A DNA stretch of 37,693 bases from Oehlia diaphana (taxonomy: Eukaryota > Glomeromycota > Glomeromycetes > Glomerales > Glomeraceae), in contig QZLH01000242.1 of assembly GCA_003833135.1 (NCBI GenBank), forward strand, positions 26,169 to 63,861, read 5' to 3'. Made by a program: the position numbers and the translations under genes. How positions within the stretch are numbered: position 1 is the stretch's first letter; every line of letters starts with the position of its first letter. Below are positions 21,833-32,696 of the stretch, piece by piece. The notes beneath the pieces were generated by a model that was given only the letters and a program-made list of their open reading frames with translations, ran no database searches and was not told the origin of the DNA.

Positions 21833-21910
21833 TTGTGAAATTTCAGCACTGCCGATTTGACGGATCTCGCGCAAATGGTTTGGTTAGTTGATTGTGGTAA
21901 AGAGTTTAGG

Positions 21911-21942
21911 AATCTTTGAATCTTTGAATCTTTGAATCTTTG
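21911..21942. repeat. Four exact tandem copies of an 8-base unit (AATCTTTG)
   Basis: AATCTTTG is repeated four times without interruption, about 260 bases upstream of the GDI start codon. It is probably a slippage microsatellite and could vary between strains. Confidence 0.8.
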
Positions 21943-22199
21943 AGAAATATGTTTGAATCAGCATACGCGTTATTATTTTTATGGTGTTTGACCGTGTTTG
22001 ACCGTGTGTAATTAACCACCGAGAACGCCCCTGCATCAACACATCAGTATAACGTCACACAATAAATGTTAAATATTAACAGACAACATCTTAAAACGAT
22101 TCTAATCGATCACTCTAAATTTTTGAACTTTATCATTTCATTGATCTTTCTACTTATCTCTTCTCTTCAGATTTACATTTCCGTATTTTTTAAATTAAA

Positions 22200-24366
22200 A
22201 TGGTATGACATTAACTTCTCAAAATATTAAGAAAAAAGAATTTTGATAGTTCGCTTAATTTTTGATTTAATGCTTTTTTTTCAAAAATTTACTCATTTCA
22301 AATTACAATCCTGCAGGATGAGCAATATGATGTCATCGTTCTCGGTACAGGTTTAACTGAGTGTATTCTCTCGGGTTTATTATCTGTTGAAGGAAAAAAG
22401 GTCCTTCACATAGACAGAAACGACTATTATGGTGGTGAAAGTGCTAGTTTGAATTTAACACAGGTGAGCTGTCAACTTTGATAACACAGCTCAATAAGAG
22501 TCATCATCCACTCTATTCTTGTTTTTCAAAAATTCTTTTTTTTTTTAAAAAAAAAAATAAAACAAAAATACGTAATTAATAGAATTCATGCACGTATATA
22601 AGCGATCCTTATAATATACTTAATAGTTTAATTGATTATTTCCTTAATTAAATTATTTAACATATTAAGATATTAAACATATATAATTTCTATATAATGT
22701 TTTTAATTAGCTCTATAGAAAATTTCGCTCTGGAGGAGAACCTCCAAGTGAATTAGGTAAAGATCGTGATTATAATATTGATCTAATACCAAAATTCATG
22801 ATGGCAAATGGTGAACTTGTAAGGATCCTTACTCACACCGATGTGACAAAATATCTCGAGTTTAAACAAATAGCCGGTTCGTTTGTATATCGAGATGGTA
22901 AGATTTCTAAAGTACCTGCAAGCGAAATGGAAGCTGTGCGTAGTCCATTGATGGGATTGTTTGAAAAAAGAAGAGCAAAGAAATTCTTTGAATACATGCA
23001 AAACTGGCGTGAAGATGATCCGAGTACTCATCAAGGTAACCATCTATCTTGAATATGTTCGTATTAAAATACATTTATCTCTAAAAAAAAAAAAATCTTT
23101 TAATTTTGATCACAGGTCTCGATATCAATAATATTCCAATGTCAGCAGTCTATGAAAAGTTTGGACTTGAACCTGGTACTCAAGATTTCATTGGTCATGC
23201 CATGGCTTTATACTTGGATGATTCGTATGTGAAATTACAATAACCCTTGATATCATTCCTCACATTTTTTTCTAATTATACTAATTTTTTATATAAAATT
23301 TTATTATAGTTATCTTACTCGTCCTGCTCGAGAGAGTTATAATAGAATTATTTTATATATCACTTCTGTTGCTCGTTATGGAAAAAGTCCCTATATTTAT
23401 CCATTATATGGATTGGGCGAATTGCCTCAAGGTTTTGCAAGGTATATATTATTATTTGCAGTTATTTTAAATTTCTAATTGTCACTATATCGAATGATTA
23501 TTTATAAAATCGCTGTTTCATAAATTTGTAACAGGTTGAGTGCTATTTATGGAGGTACTTATATGCTAGATAAACGTGTCGATGAAATCGTTTACGATGC
23601 GAATGGTAAAGTTTGCGGGGTTCGTTCCGGTGATGAGGTAATTAACAAATTATTATCCTATTATACCTTATCAAGCAATTCCTAATTGTAATTTTATATA
23701 AAGACTGCCGCAACAAAACAAGTTATTGGTGATCCATCCTATTTCCCTGACAAAGTTCGTAAAGTCGGAAAAGTCGTTCGAGCTATTTGTTTACTTAATC
23801 ATCCTATACCTAATACCGATGACGCAGATTCCATTCAATTAGTTATCCCTCAAAATCAAGTCGGCAGAAAACATGGTACGTTATTAGTAATTTTGTATGT
23901 GTATTTGTATTAGTTATTATTTTATTATTTACTACCTTTTTTTTAGATATTTACATTGCAAGTGTTTCTGGCACTCATAATGTGTGCGCCAAGAACTATT
24001 ACCTTGCTATTGTTTCAACTATTGTTGAAACAGATAATCCAGAAGCGGAAATTAAACCTGGTCTTGATTTACTTGGTCCATGTGTAGAGAAGTAAATAGT
24101 TATTTTCTAATACTGTGATTTATTTATATTGTTCTTTAATTTGAAACACTAATATATAAAAATTTGAAATTAGATTTATCAACGTAACAGATCTTGAGGA
24201 ACCTGTTGAAGATGGTTCCAAAGACCAAGTCTTTATCTCTCGTTCTTATGATGCTACATCACATTTTGGAACTGTTTGCGAAGATGTCAAGAGTATCTAT
24301 AAGCGAATTACTGGTCAAGATCTTATTCTAAAACAAAGATCAAAAGATGAAGAACAGGGTGAATAA
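22200..24366 (+). CDS. GDI1: Rab GDP-dissociation inhibitor
   Basis: A nine-exon gene encoding 442 residues: exons 22200-22202, 22317-22463, 22711-23035, 23116-23224, 23310-23441, 23535-23637, 23704-23875, 23947-24091 and 24174-24366. It opens with [20 protein letters not shown], the FAD-like dinucleotide-binding fold of the GDI/REP family, followed by [19 protein letters not shown]. Further landmarks are [20 protein letters not shown] (about 73-92), [20 protein letters not shown] and AIYGGTYML, which form the conserved Rab-binding platform. The protein extracts GDP-bound prenylated Rabs from membranes and recycles them. Yeast Gdi1 has 451 residues, so this copy is complete. The first coding exon is just the ATG, with a donor immediately after it. 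All splice phases close. Confidence 0.95.
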
Positions 24367-25860
24367 TAATATTTGTTGTGTTAAATCCACTGAAGTTACA
24401 AAGAAAAAATTTATCAAATCATATTTATTTAACTTGTGGATGCATAATTTATACTTGTTTATTATGATGTATATTTTTTTAAAATAAAAAAATTAAATAA
24501 TATTTATTATTAAAAGATCTTCCTCCTTCTATTTGAAATTCATCAATTTATTATTTAATTCCTACTTTATATATTATAGTTAACTATCAAATATTATTAA
24601 ATCTATTTTTTTTTATTATATTAGATTATCAGCTATATAATATATAAAAAGCAATTAATAAGCAATTAAAAGTGCAAAAACCATTCCAGATATTTTGGAT
24701 GTTTATTAAATAATTAATATTAAAGTTATTAGTTTTTTTTAATCTTTAATATCAAATAAAAGCAGGGATATATTAAGAAATAATTTCTTTAATAGCAATT
24801 TATCCAAGCAGCAGATGTATTTAACAAAATGCATTAATTATAAATATAATATTTTAATTAAAAAATTGAATTTATTTTAATATACATATCTTTTAATTGA
24901 ATAAATTCATTTCTCAAATAGCATTTGTATAATATATAAATTTATTATTAAATAAAGTCATATATATATTAAAAAAAAATTGAATTCTAATAATATTTAA
25001 ATTATTAAAATCTATATAAATATTAATTATTTTAAAATTTCTTATATTTTATTTTTTTTTTATAAGACTATTACTAATAATTACTGATAACTGAAATTAT
25101 AATAATAGACCAGCATTAAAAAAATATAGTACCAGTAAAATTGATAATTCTAGTTAATTATTATCCAAAATAATTTAAAATAAAAAACTTTTTTATAAAT
25201 CTAATTTTATAATTATAAATTTTATATTATTTTTTATGTTATTATAATATTATAAAATTTTATATTTATAAAAATAAATATTTATTTTATAATTAAAATT
25301 TTAAAATTTAAAAATATTATATAAATTTTGACTATTTATATAAATTTAACTTATTTTTATTATTTATTATATTTATTAAATTAAAATATTTTTTTTTTTT
25401 TTGCTATATTTCTACACATTTATTAGTTAAAAATAATAAAAGTAATAAACAAAATATTTTTAAATATAATATTTTAAATAAAAAAAATAAAAAAATTATA
25501 TATTTATTATTAAATTATATATTAAATTTTTTTAATATTTATAATTATAAAATAAATGTATTTTTATAATTATGTAAAATCTAATAAATAAATATTATAT
25601 TTGTATTAAAAAATATTATATATATAGTTTACCCTTAATATAGTGAAAAAGCTGTTCTATAGTTCTATACCTCAAATTTATTATAGCAAGTTAGTGAAAA
25701 ATTTGAAGAATTTGATTGGTTGTTTCATTATAGCAAAAAAAAATTGACATATTTTATTAGTTAAGTATCATATGATTTGTTATATCAAAAATTCAATATA
25801 GAAAGAATAAACTGTATATTAAATATTTAAAACAAAATTATATAATTATTATTAAATATA
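24367..25860. other. Extremely AT-rich gene-free stretch
   Basis: After the GDI stop codon the sequence becomes almost pure A/T, with many ATTATA, AAATTT and TTATTA words and poly-A/T tracts. No open frame, RNA gene or clear repeat boundary was found. It marks the left edge of the repeat-rich right part of the window. Confidence 0.6.
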
Positions 25861-26407
25861 CACAGTGAAATTCGATATAATGGAATCATCCGTTCCAGTA
25901 AAAATATCTGGTATATTGAGACTTCCAATATATCAAAAAATTTCAATATACCAGATTTTATATATAAATCACATGAAATTCCATTATATAAAGTTTTTAT
26001 TTGTGCGACATGTGCGACGAACATTGAAAATTTAGATTATTCTTATTTAAAACATTATTTAAGAAATTTTATACACTAAATTTACCAAAACGTAAAAAAA
26101 TTTTGCTTTTTCTTACTATCCGAAATAATTTTTTTATAAAAAAAATTATCATGTTGCTCAAATAAAATGAGATTATCTGTATCACGTGAAAATACTGTAA
26201 TTTTATTGGTTTAAAATTTTGAATCGTCACGTGTTCCGGTATATCGAACCATTTTTATTATAACCGTTCCTGTTATTTGTTCCGTTATAGCTATTATCGA
26301 GATTTTACTAATAAATTCCATTATATCAAACTTATTTTAATATATGTGATTTGGTTCCAGAAAAAAGTTCTGGTATAAGGCCAGTTCCGGTTTATTGGGG
26401 TTCTGTT

Positions 26408-26754
26408 CAGTGTTGTCATGGGACACGGACACGGACATAGGACAGCCGGGACCGGACAGTCCCTGTCCATGTCCTGCACTTTTTATGTCCCAGACATATC
26501 ACGGACATTATATATAAATCACATGATTAATTTATTTTACGATTTAAATAAAAGTTTATGTTTAGAACAATGATTATTGATTAATAATTAGTATATTTAT
26601 GTTTAAACGTAAAATCCATTTATTATTTTGCAGAATTAACATCAGAGATACAGTAAATTTACATCAATTATTAGAATGGTAAGTTTACATCTATATTATT
26701 AAAGAGTGTTAACAAATCCCATTTAGCACTAGTATCATTAGCGGGATGAGTAAC
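26408..26754. mobile_element. hAT-like element end inserted in the first repeat copy
   Basis: At 26408 the flanking repeat breaks off and CAGTGTTGTCATGGGACACG begins, a hAT-style terminus followed by many GGACA/TGTCC words in both orientations (26420-26510), as in hAT subterminal regions. At about 26633-26678 a short segment is bounded by TTTTGCAG and GTAAGT and could be an exon-like remnant. The opposite terminus is absent because the sequence stops at the unresolved base 26755. Confidence 0.45.
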
Positions 26755-26755
26755 N
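26755..26755. other. Single unresolved base (n): probable contig join
   Basis: The only ambiguous base in the window. It lies exactly where the hAT-like segment ends and a second copy of the preceding repeat begins. This suggests a scaffold join of unknown true length rather than a simple base-call failure. Confidence 0.75.
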
Positions 26756-27185
26756 TTATTTGTGCGACATGTGCGACGAACATTGAAAATTTAGATTATT
26801 CTTATTTAAAACATTATTTAAGAAATTTTATACACTAAATTTACCAAAACGTAAAAAAATTTTGCTTTTTCTTACTATCCGAAATAATTTTTTTATAAAA
26901 AAAATTATCATGTTGCTCAAATAAAATGAGATTATCTGTATCATGTGAAAATACTGTAATTTTATTGGTTTAAAATTTTGAATCGTCACGTGTTCTGGTA
27001 TATCGAACCATTTTTATTATAACCGTTCCGTTATTTGTTCCGTTATAGCTATTATCGAGATTTTACTAATAAATTTTGTTATATCAAACTTATTTTAATA
27101 TATGTGATTTGGTTCCAGAAAAAAGTTCCAGTATAAAGCCAGTTCCAGTTTATTGAAGTTCCATTATATCGAATTTCACTGTGTA

Positions 27186-27734
27186 ATTAGCATACAATAT
27201 ATATAAAAATAAATAAATAAATATCAGAATTACATTAATTTTAATATATATATATATTTGTCAAGTAAATAAAAAGCAAAATTTAAATATTAAGAAAAAA
27301 TTTAACTTAGTAAATAAATATCAATTTAAATTTTATAAAGTTTTATAAAATAAACTGAAATGTATTTCTATAATTTTTTATTTTAAATTTAAACTAATTA
27401 TCAAATTTCAAATATAACCTATTCATTTTATAACAAATTTTAATTTAACAAATTTTTTAATATAATAAATTATTATAATATATTAATTTTATAATATAAA
27501 AAAAAATCTTGTTATATTAAAAATTACTAGTAAAATAGATTTCAGATAATTATAATTAAAATTATATTCAATTAAATAATCTAAATAATCTAGAAAAAAT
27601 ATTTTTATAAAGAAAGAATATTTTGATATCAAAATTATGTAATAAAGTTATGTAATATAAACCAATAAAATTTATGCAAATTCTAAAATAAGGTTTCATA
27701 TAAAAGTAAAATTTCTACCAGTAACATATCTTAG
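27186..27734. other. AT-rich gene-free stretch
   Basis: No coding frame is visible. From 27661 it contains one arm (ACCAATAAAATTTATGCAAA onward) of a long inverted repeat whose other arm lies at about 27768-27822. Together they form a palindrome of roughly 160 bases. Confidence 0.5.
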
Positions 27735-27955
27735 TAGTAGACAAAATTTTGATATTTCACCAATAGAAATTTTACTTTTATATGAAACCTTACCTTAAAA
27801 TTTACTTAAATTCTATTGGTTAATTAATTAAAAAGGAAAAAATTATAACAATATAATATAAAATTTCCTTTTATAGTAAGATTTTTAAAGAATTTTATAC
27901 TATGTAAATCTTACCTTAAGGGTAGTTTATATTAATAGTAAGTAGAGTCCTAATA
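27735..27955 (-). mobile_element. Copy of a 0.22 kb miniature inverted-repeat element, reverse orientation
   Basis: Read in reverse, this segment matches the element at 35430-35651: AGGACTCTACTTACTATTAA end, ATCTTACTATAAAAGGAAAT, TTTTTTCCTTTTTAATTAAT, then CCAATAGAATTTAAGTAAAT. The copy is diverged at many A/G and C/T sites. An extra inverted arm at 27661-27720 repeats its inner part, so a second partial copy may be fused to it. Confidence 0.55.
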
Positions 27956-29570
27956 TGGGGTATATATAAATAATACAAATACCAGTTCTTTTTAAAAAAG
28001 CAAATAAAACACATCTTAATAATATTGAAAAACTAATGAAAAGGCATTATTTATTAGTGAAGATGTATATTCTATTAATGAAGAGGTATTTTTTGACAAA
28101 GAAGTATTATCTATTAATAAAGAAGTATCTATTAATAATAAAAATTCACAAAAATTTTATTTAATTTCAATAATACAAAAATTGTTTGAAAAAGATATAT
28201 CTCAAGCAAAAAATCTTATTTTAATTATATGATATCCAAAAAGGCCAAATAAAAAGAAAATATTTTTGTTACATTTGCAATAAAAAATATAGCTATTTTT
28301 TATATACATCATTTTTCTTATCAATTTTAAAAGACTCAAATTTAACAATTTACAATAATGATATTGATGATAATGCTATTTTAATATTATATAATCAAAA
28401 ATCAACATTTTATTTTACAAAAAAATTAGATAATAAATTTTTATATAATATCACATATAGTTTTAATTTACTTAGTTGATTGACTATTCCAATGATAAGT
28501 ATATAAAATCTCATACATGTCAGGATTTTTTAAAAATAATCAATATAATTATTATATAAAAATTACTAAAAAAGAAAAATGTGATATATCACAAATATGA
28601 AAAAAACATATTCCAAAAACTAAAATAAAAAAACATTAGTAAATATTTTTGATATAAAATTAAAAAATAAAAATTTTTTTTGTTATTTATTTATAATTCA
28701 AAAGTCAAAACTAATTTCTACAAATAAAAAAAAAGGATATTAAAAATATTCTTTATATTAAGGATTAATCTAATTGTAACATTCTGTTATGCATCTTATT
28801 TATAACAACTCCTAATTTTATCCAATTAAAATTTAAGATCAGGCATAATATAAACAAAAACAAAAGATTAGTTATATAATTAAGACAAAAGAATTTTTTA
28901 AAAAATTTTAAGAAACTGCTTATAACTTATAATTTTGTCTATGAAACTGTCTTAAATATATTAAGTAAAAGTTTTTCAAATTAAATTTTGCATATAAAAA
29001 TTTTATTTGTAAAATACATACTAAATTTATTATTAAAAAAAAATAAAAAAAAATGTTACAAATAAGATATGTAACAGGTTGTTACAAATATATTTATTGT
29101 TTAAAGCGTAAGCGTAGGACACTTCCATACTACTCCAAATCATGCAAGTGTTATCTGTCCGCACATGTACTAAATGACCAATAAAATTTAAGGATCAGAT
29201 GTAACCTTAGATTTGTTTACGTGTACAACACTTTTTGTTTATGTCTTCTGATTCTAAAAATATCTTTATAAAGTCACATGACTGTACTGTTTATACACGT
29301 TAAATTTATCTTTAAAAATTTTCTTAAAAATTTTTTTATCTCTGATTTAAATTTCTTATTTCTTAAAAGTTTTTTACGGCATTTAAATAATAAATTAAAT
29401 TTTTTTTTTTTTACTCATAATTTTACATTTTGTATTTTTTTAATTAAAAATTAAAATAAAAATAAATAAAAAAAAATAAAATAATTGAATTCATAAATAA
29501 TTATATAATATTGAATTTTTTATCGTTGTTATTTTCGTTGATATTAATTGCTTGTAAAATCGTAAATCAA
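27956..29570. other. AT-rich stretch with decayed coding-like segments ahead of the Helitron
   Basis: Around 28020-28760 short frames with protein-like stretches (for example NNDIDDNAILILYNQKSTFY and SQAKNLILII) are broken by many stops, several of them TGA where Trp would fit. It may be an old transposable-element gene, but the family is not recognisable. 29100-29300 is somewhat less AT-rich and holds AAAGTCACATGACTGT (near 29270), which recurs at 36289. The Helitron's 5' terminus was not identified. Confidence 0.35.
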
Positions 29571-30530
29571 ATGGTTTCCCAGCCACTTCGTGATACATTA
29601 CAAAAATGAAAAAACAGAGTGGATGAAACTGCTGAGCAACGTGAAAATAGACTGGCTCAGGACAAAGAGAATAAACGCGTAAAAAGAGCAACTGAAACTG
29701 CCAAACAACGTGAATTACGATTGCAAAAAAACTGTGAATATTACCATAGAAAAAAAAAGAAAGGCTTGCTTTATCAAATATTGACGAGCAAATCAACAGA
29801 CAGGATGAACTGACGCAAAAAGATTCTGATGAATCTCGACTTCCTGAAGCTGATAGGAAACTTCTACATGAATTTCGCATTAAGATTAATAGCTTTGTAA
29901 ATAATTGTTACCTAGTGTATAATGAATGTTTTCCATCCATTGAAATTATAAGTGGACAATATCGTCACTGCTACTATGACAAAAATACTGTTAAAAAGTT
30001 TTCTGCCAATAACAATATGGATCCTAATGATGTGCCAGAAGAATTACGTGATCTTACCAAAATAGAGGAAATGTTGATTGCAAGGATCTTTCCTATTGTT
30101 TCAGTATATTGTCTTCGTGGTGGTCAGTATGCTTATCGTGGTAATATTATAAACATTTCACAAAACGTGAAAGAATTTGCATCACAGCTTTCCTGAAATC
30201 CATCTTCTCTTGATGTTCTTATTGTGCGTCATAAATCTGCAAACGGTTTGATATATAAAAATTTTACTGTTTGTCACATTAAGGTCACTTGCGCACTTTG
30301 CTGGCTAAAACAAAACAATCATTATTATACTGATATTATTATTGATGAAGAAGTATTGCAATTCTTATCTGAAGATGGTCCAATTGATGATCAACTTCCG
30401 CAAATTGATGATATGTAACAACGCTTTAATGATGATGATGATATTTATGAAGATACAATAGGGAGTAACTTTGTTCCTGCTCCACTTCCATCACCTAATG
30501 AAGAACAAACCATCGGTGACACTCTTACTT
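29571..30530 (+). pseudogene. Helitron N-terminal region and DUF6570-like domain (broken)
   Basis: The original start is probably the ATG at 29571 (MVSQPLRDTLQK, then TGA at 29607). The charged repeats DETAEQRENR and ETAKQRELRLQK, seen in Helitron N-termini of this lineage, follow. A frameshift lies in the A-tract near 29750. The next frame carries ADRKLLHEFRIKINSF and the DUF6570 core with CYYDKNTVKKFSANNNMDPN and LRDLTKIEEMLIARIFPIVS. Stops lie at 30194 (TGA) and 30416 (TAA). An acidic stretch (QRFNDDDDIYED) precedes the next frame change near 30530. The role of DUF6570 in Helitrons is not established. Confidence 0.8.
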
Positions 30531-32696
30531 AATAGGGTGCAAAATAATAATATTCCTATTACATGGCCAAATATTGATGGAACTCCTATCAATGAGTTTC
30601 AAACACCCGGTTATATTGCAAGTGCCTTCCCTATATTGTATCCAACCAGAAATAATGATCTTTATTCTAATCATGTTAGAGATGTTAAACCTTCTGAATA
30701 TTTTTTACATTTACTTAAATATAAGAATGGAAGATTTGCCCATCATCTTCGTTAGAAATATTTTACGTTAAATTCGCAAATGTGATGGAGAGCACTGCAA
30801 GAAGCAAAAGTATATGTGAAGCAAGTTTTAGATGATAAGCAGTATACCGTTGAAGAAATAAAAGAGATGGTAGAAAAGGATAATCATATGGCTGACAGAA
30901 TTGTAAAATTTGGGGAAGCCTTACGTGGAACTAGACAGTTTTGAACAAAGAGGCGATATAAGCTTGCTGATATGATAAGGCAATTAGGATCACAAGGAAT
31001 GATATTTTTTACGTTCAGCACAGCTGACTTATATTGGCCTGAATTGCACAATCTTATACCGCATAGAGATATAGAGCAGGATGCTGATAGATATAGGCGA
31101 CAAGACTTGATTGATAATTCTCACATTTCCGCTTGGTTTTTTGAAAAATGTTTCAAATTGTTCCTAGAAAAAGTGTTGATTTCCAAATGGAATCTTGAAG
31201 ATTATTGGTATAGATTTGAGTGGCAACATCACGGCAGTCCTCATGTTCATGGCATTGGGAAAAGAAAGGATGCTCCATCTATTGATTAAGAAAAAATGAA
31301 GAAAGATGAAGACATGATAAATAATGTGGTGCGTTACCTAGATTCATTAGTTACAACAAAGAATTCTGATCGTGATGCACCTGTACCTGCTCAACATCCC
31401 TGTAAAAAACGCCCTGAAGAATTGAGTGATGACCTGCAAAATTACATTGAGTTAGTCAACAAACTGCAGCGTCATACTAGATGCAATTCTGCGTATTATC
31501 TTCATGTGGATCGCGCAGGTAAAAATATTTGCAGATTTGGTTATCCAAAAGAGATCACTAATGACATGTACTTACGCGATAATAATGGACAACCTGAGTT
31601 AATAATGGCAAGAAACGACAAGTATATCAACCCTCATAATCGATTGCAGCTTCAAGGTTATTGAGCGAACGTCAATTTAAAACCAATACTCAGCATGAAT
31701 ACAGCTTTACAATACGTATCAAAGTATGCCAGCAAATCGGAATCATGCTCAGCTGCTTTTTCTGAGATCTTGAATAAAATTCTCAACGAAAATGCTTCTG
31801 ATGCTTCATCTTTGCCTGTTTTCCAAGGTTTATTACTCCATACTGTTGTTGAACATGATATTTTGGCATAGGAAACTTGCCATTTGCTGCTCAGCATTCC
31901 TTTATATCATTCAAATCGCCGATTTGTTACTTTAAACTTTAACAAATCAACACATTGATGGCTTTGTGAAACAGGAAATAACAACGAAGAATCATTTTTG
32001 GCCGATAGTGAAGTTGGCCAAATAGTACAGTCTTCTTTGCAAAAGTACTGGGTTTGTCCTGCTGAACTTGATGATGTTTCACTTTTCTGGCTTCATCTAC
32101 AATATAACTTTTGGAAAGGTCAGTGAAAACCATGTAAAAAAGAAAATATAGTTCGTATTTGGCCACGATCTTCACCTCAGATTGATGGACCTCAATGGAA
32201 AGAATTTTGCCGTGTAAAAGTCTTTCTTCATGTGTGCCATCATGATCTTTTCCAATTAACTGAAAATAATACTATATCATGGTCAGAACTCTATTATCAC
32301 CATTGTAAAATAATTGAAAACGATTCTGTTGATATACTTGGTCCTCCAGTAGATAACTTAGAGAATGAATCAAATGATGAAAATAGTGATTACGAATATG
32401 AGGAATTTGACGATGATGAAGAATAGCAGCCTGACTGGATGATCTTATCAGAAATGAGACCAGACACGATTTTAGAAGATTTTTCTGAATTGGGTTTACA
32501 TAAGATTGATAGAAATTATGACTGGATTGGCAATATTAGACAACGTTATACCAATATTGATCTTGCTAATTCTCCCAATTTCATACAAAATGCTCGTAAT
32601 TTGTATATTGAACAGAATGATAATATCACTGATCGTGTTGATCGTGTTATAGACCCCCATACATTAAATGAAAAATAAAAAATAATCTTTGAGTGA
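30531..32696 (+). pseudogene. Helitron Rep (HUH endonuclease) region (broken)
   Basis: This is the Helitron-like N domain. It opens with NIPITWPNIDGTPINEFQTP and GYIASAFPILYPTRNNDLYS. RQLGSQGMIFFTFSTADLYW and YWYRFEWQHHGSPHVHG follow. The HUH metal-binding pair is intact as His-Val-His at 31242-31250. The Rep tyrosine motif is also intact (ALQYVSKYASK, Tyr codons at 31713 and 31725, spacing Y-x3-Y). In-frame stops lie at 30753, 30783, 30942, 31287, 31662, 31869, 31956, 32124, 32424, 32676 and 32694, all in one reading frame. Catalytic residues survive while the frame does not, so decay came after activity. Confidence 0.85.

Larger units (their letters stand above)
20068..22199. other. Divergent intergenic region between NDUFB8 and Rab GDI
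   Basis: No coding exon is supported. Near the ends lie probable promoter elements: CACGTG at 20159-20164 for NDUFB8, and TCACGTGA at 21796-21803 and 21825-21832 for GDI. A (TA)n tract of about 26 bases lies at 20898-20923, four copies of AATCTTTG at 21911-21942, and a doubled GTGTTTGACC at about 21984-22005. The rest is plain AT-rich DNA. Confidence 0.5.
25997..27166. repeat. 0.4 kb direct duplication (25997-26407 and 26756-27166)
   Basis: Both copies begin TTATTTGTGCGACATGTGCG and can be followed to the right end of the element. They differ at scattered sites, mostly C/T or G/A changes (ATCACGTG against ATCATGTG, TTCCGGTAT against TTCTGGTAT, CCGGTTTATTGGGG against CCAGTTTATTGAAG), plus one small indel. 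They are diverged copies or alleles, not an exact duplicate. Confidence 0.85.
25861..27183. mobile_element. TA-flanked element with perfect 25-base terminal inverted repeats, internally duplicated and interrupted
   Basis: The left end CACAGTGAAATTCGATATAA (25861 onward) is perfectly complementary over 25 bases to the right end (27159-27183). Both ends are flanked by TA (25859-25860 and 27184-27185), as for pogo/Tc1-mariner miniature elements. Inside, 25997-26407 and 26756-27166 are two diverged copies of the same 0.4 kb sequence. The first is cut at 26408 by a hAT-like end, and the second begins right after the single unresolved base at 26755. No transposase frame is present. An undisturbed element would be about 0.57 kb; the present structure may be partly an assembly product. 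Confidence 0.65.

Noticed and set aside
22783..23043. Minus-strand open frame within GDI exon 3
   Set aside because: Shadow of the real coding exon on the other strand.
25827..26024. Minus-strand open frame of 65 codons
   Set aside because: It spans the terminal inverted repeat of a miniature element and has no protein-family features.
28020..28760. Alternative genetic code (TGA read as Trp)
   Set aside because: The functional nuclear genes use standard stops and TGG for Trp; TGA in these segments is better explained by mutational decay of repeats.
29491..29880. Minus-strand open frame of 129 codons
   Set aside because: Shadow of the Helitron N-terminal region; Ser/Phe-rich because it is the complement of Lys/Glu/Arg codons.
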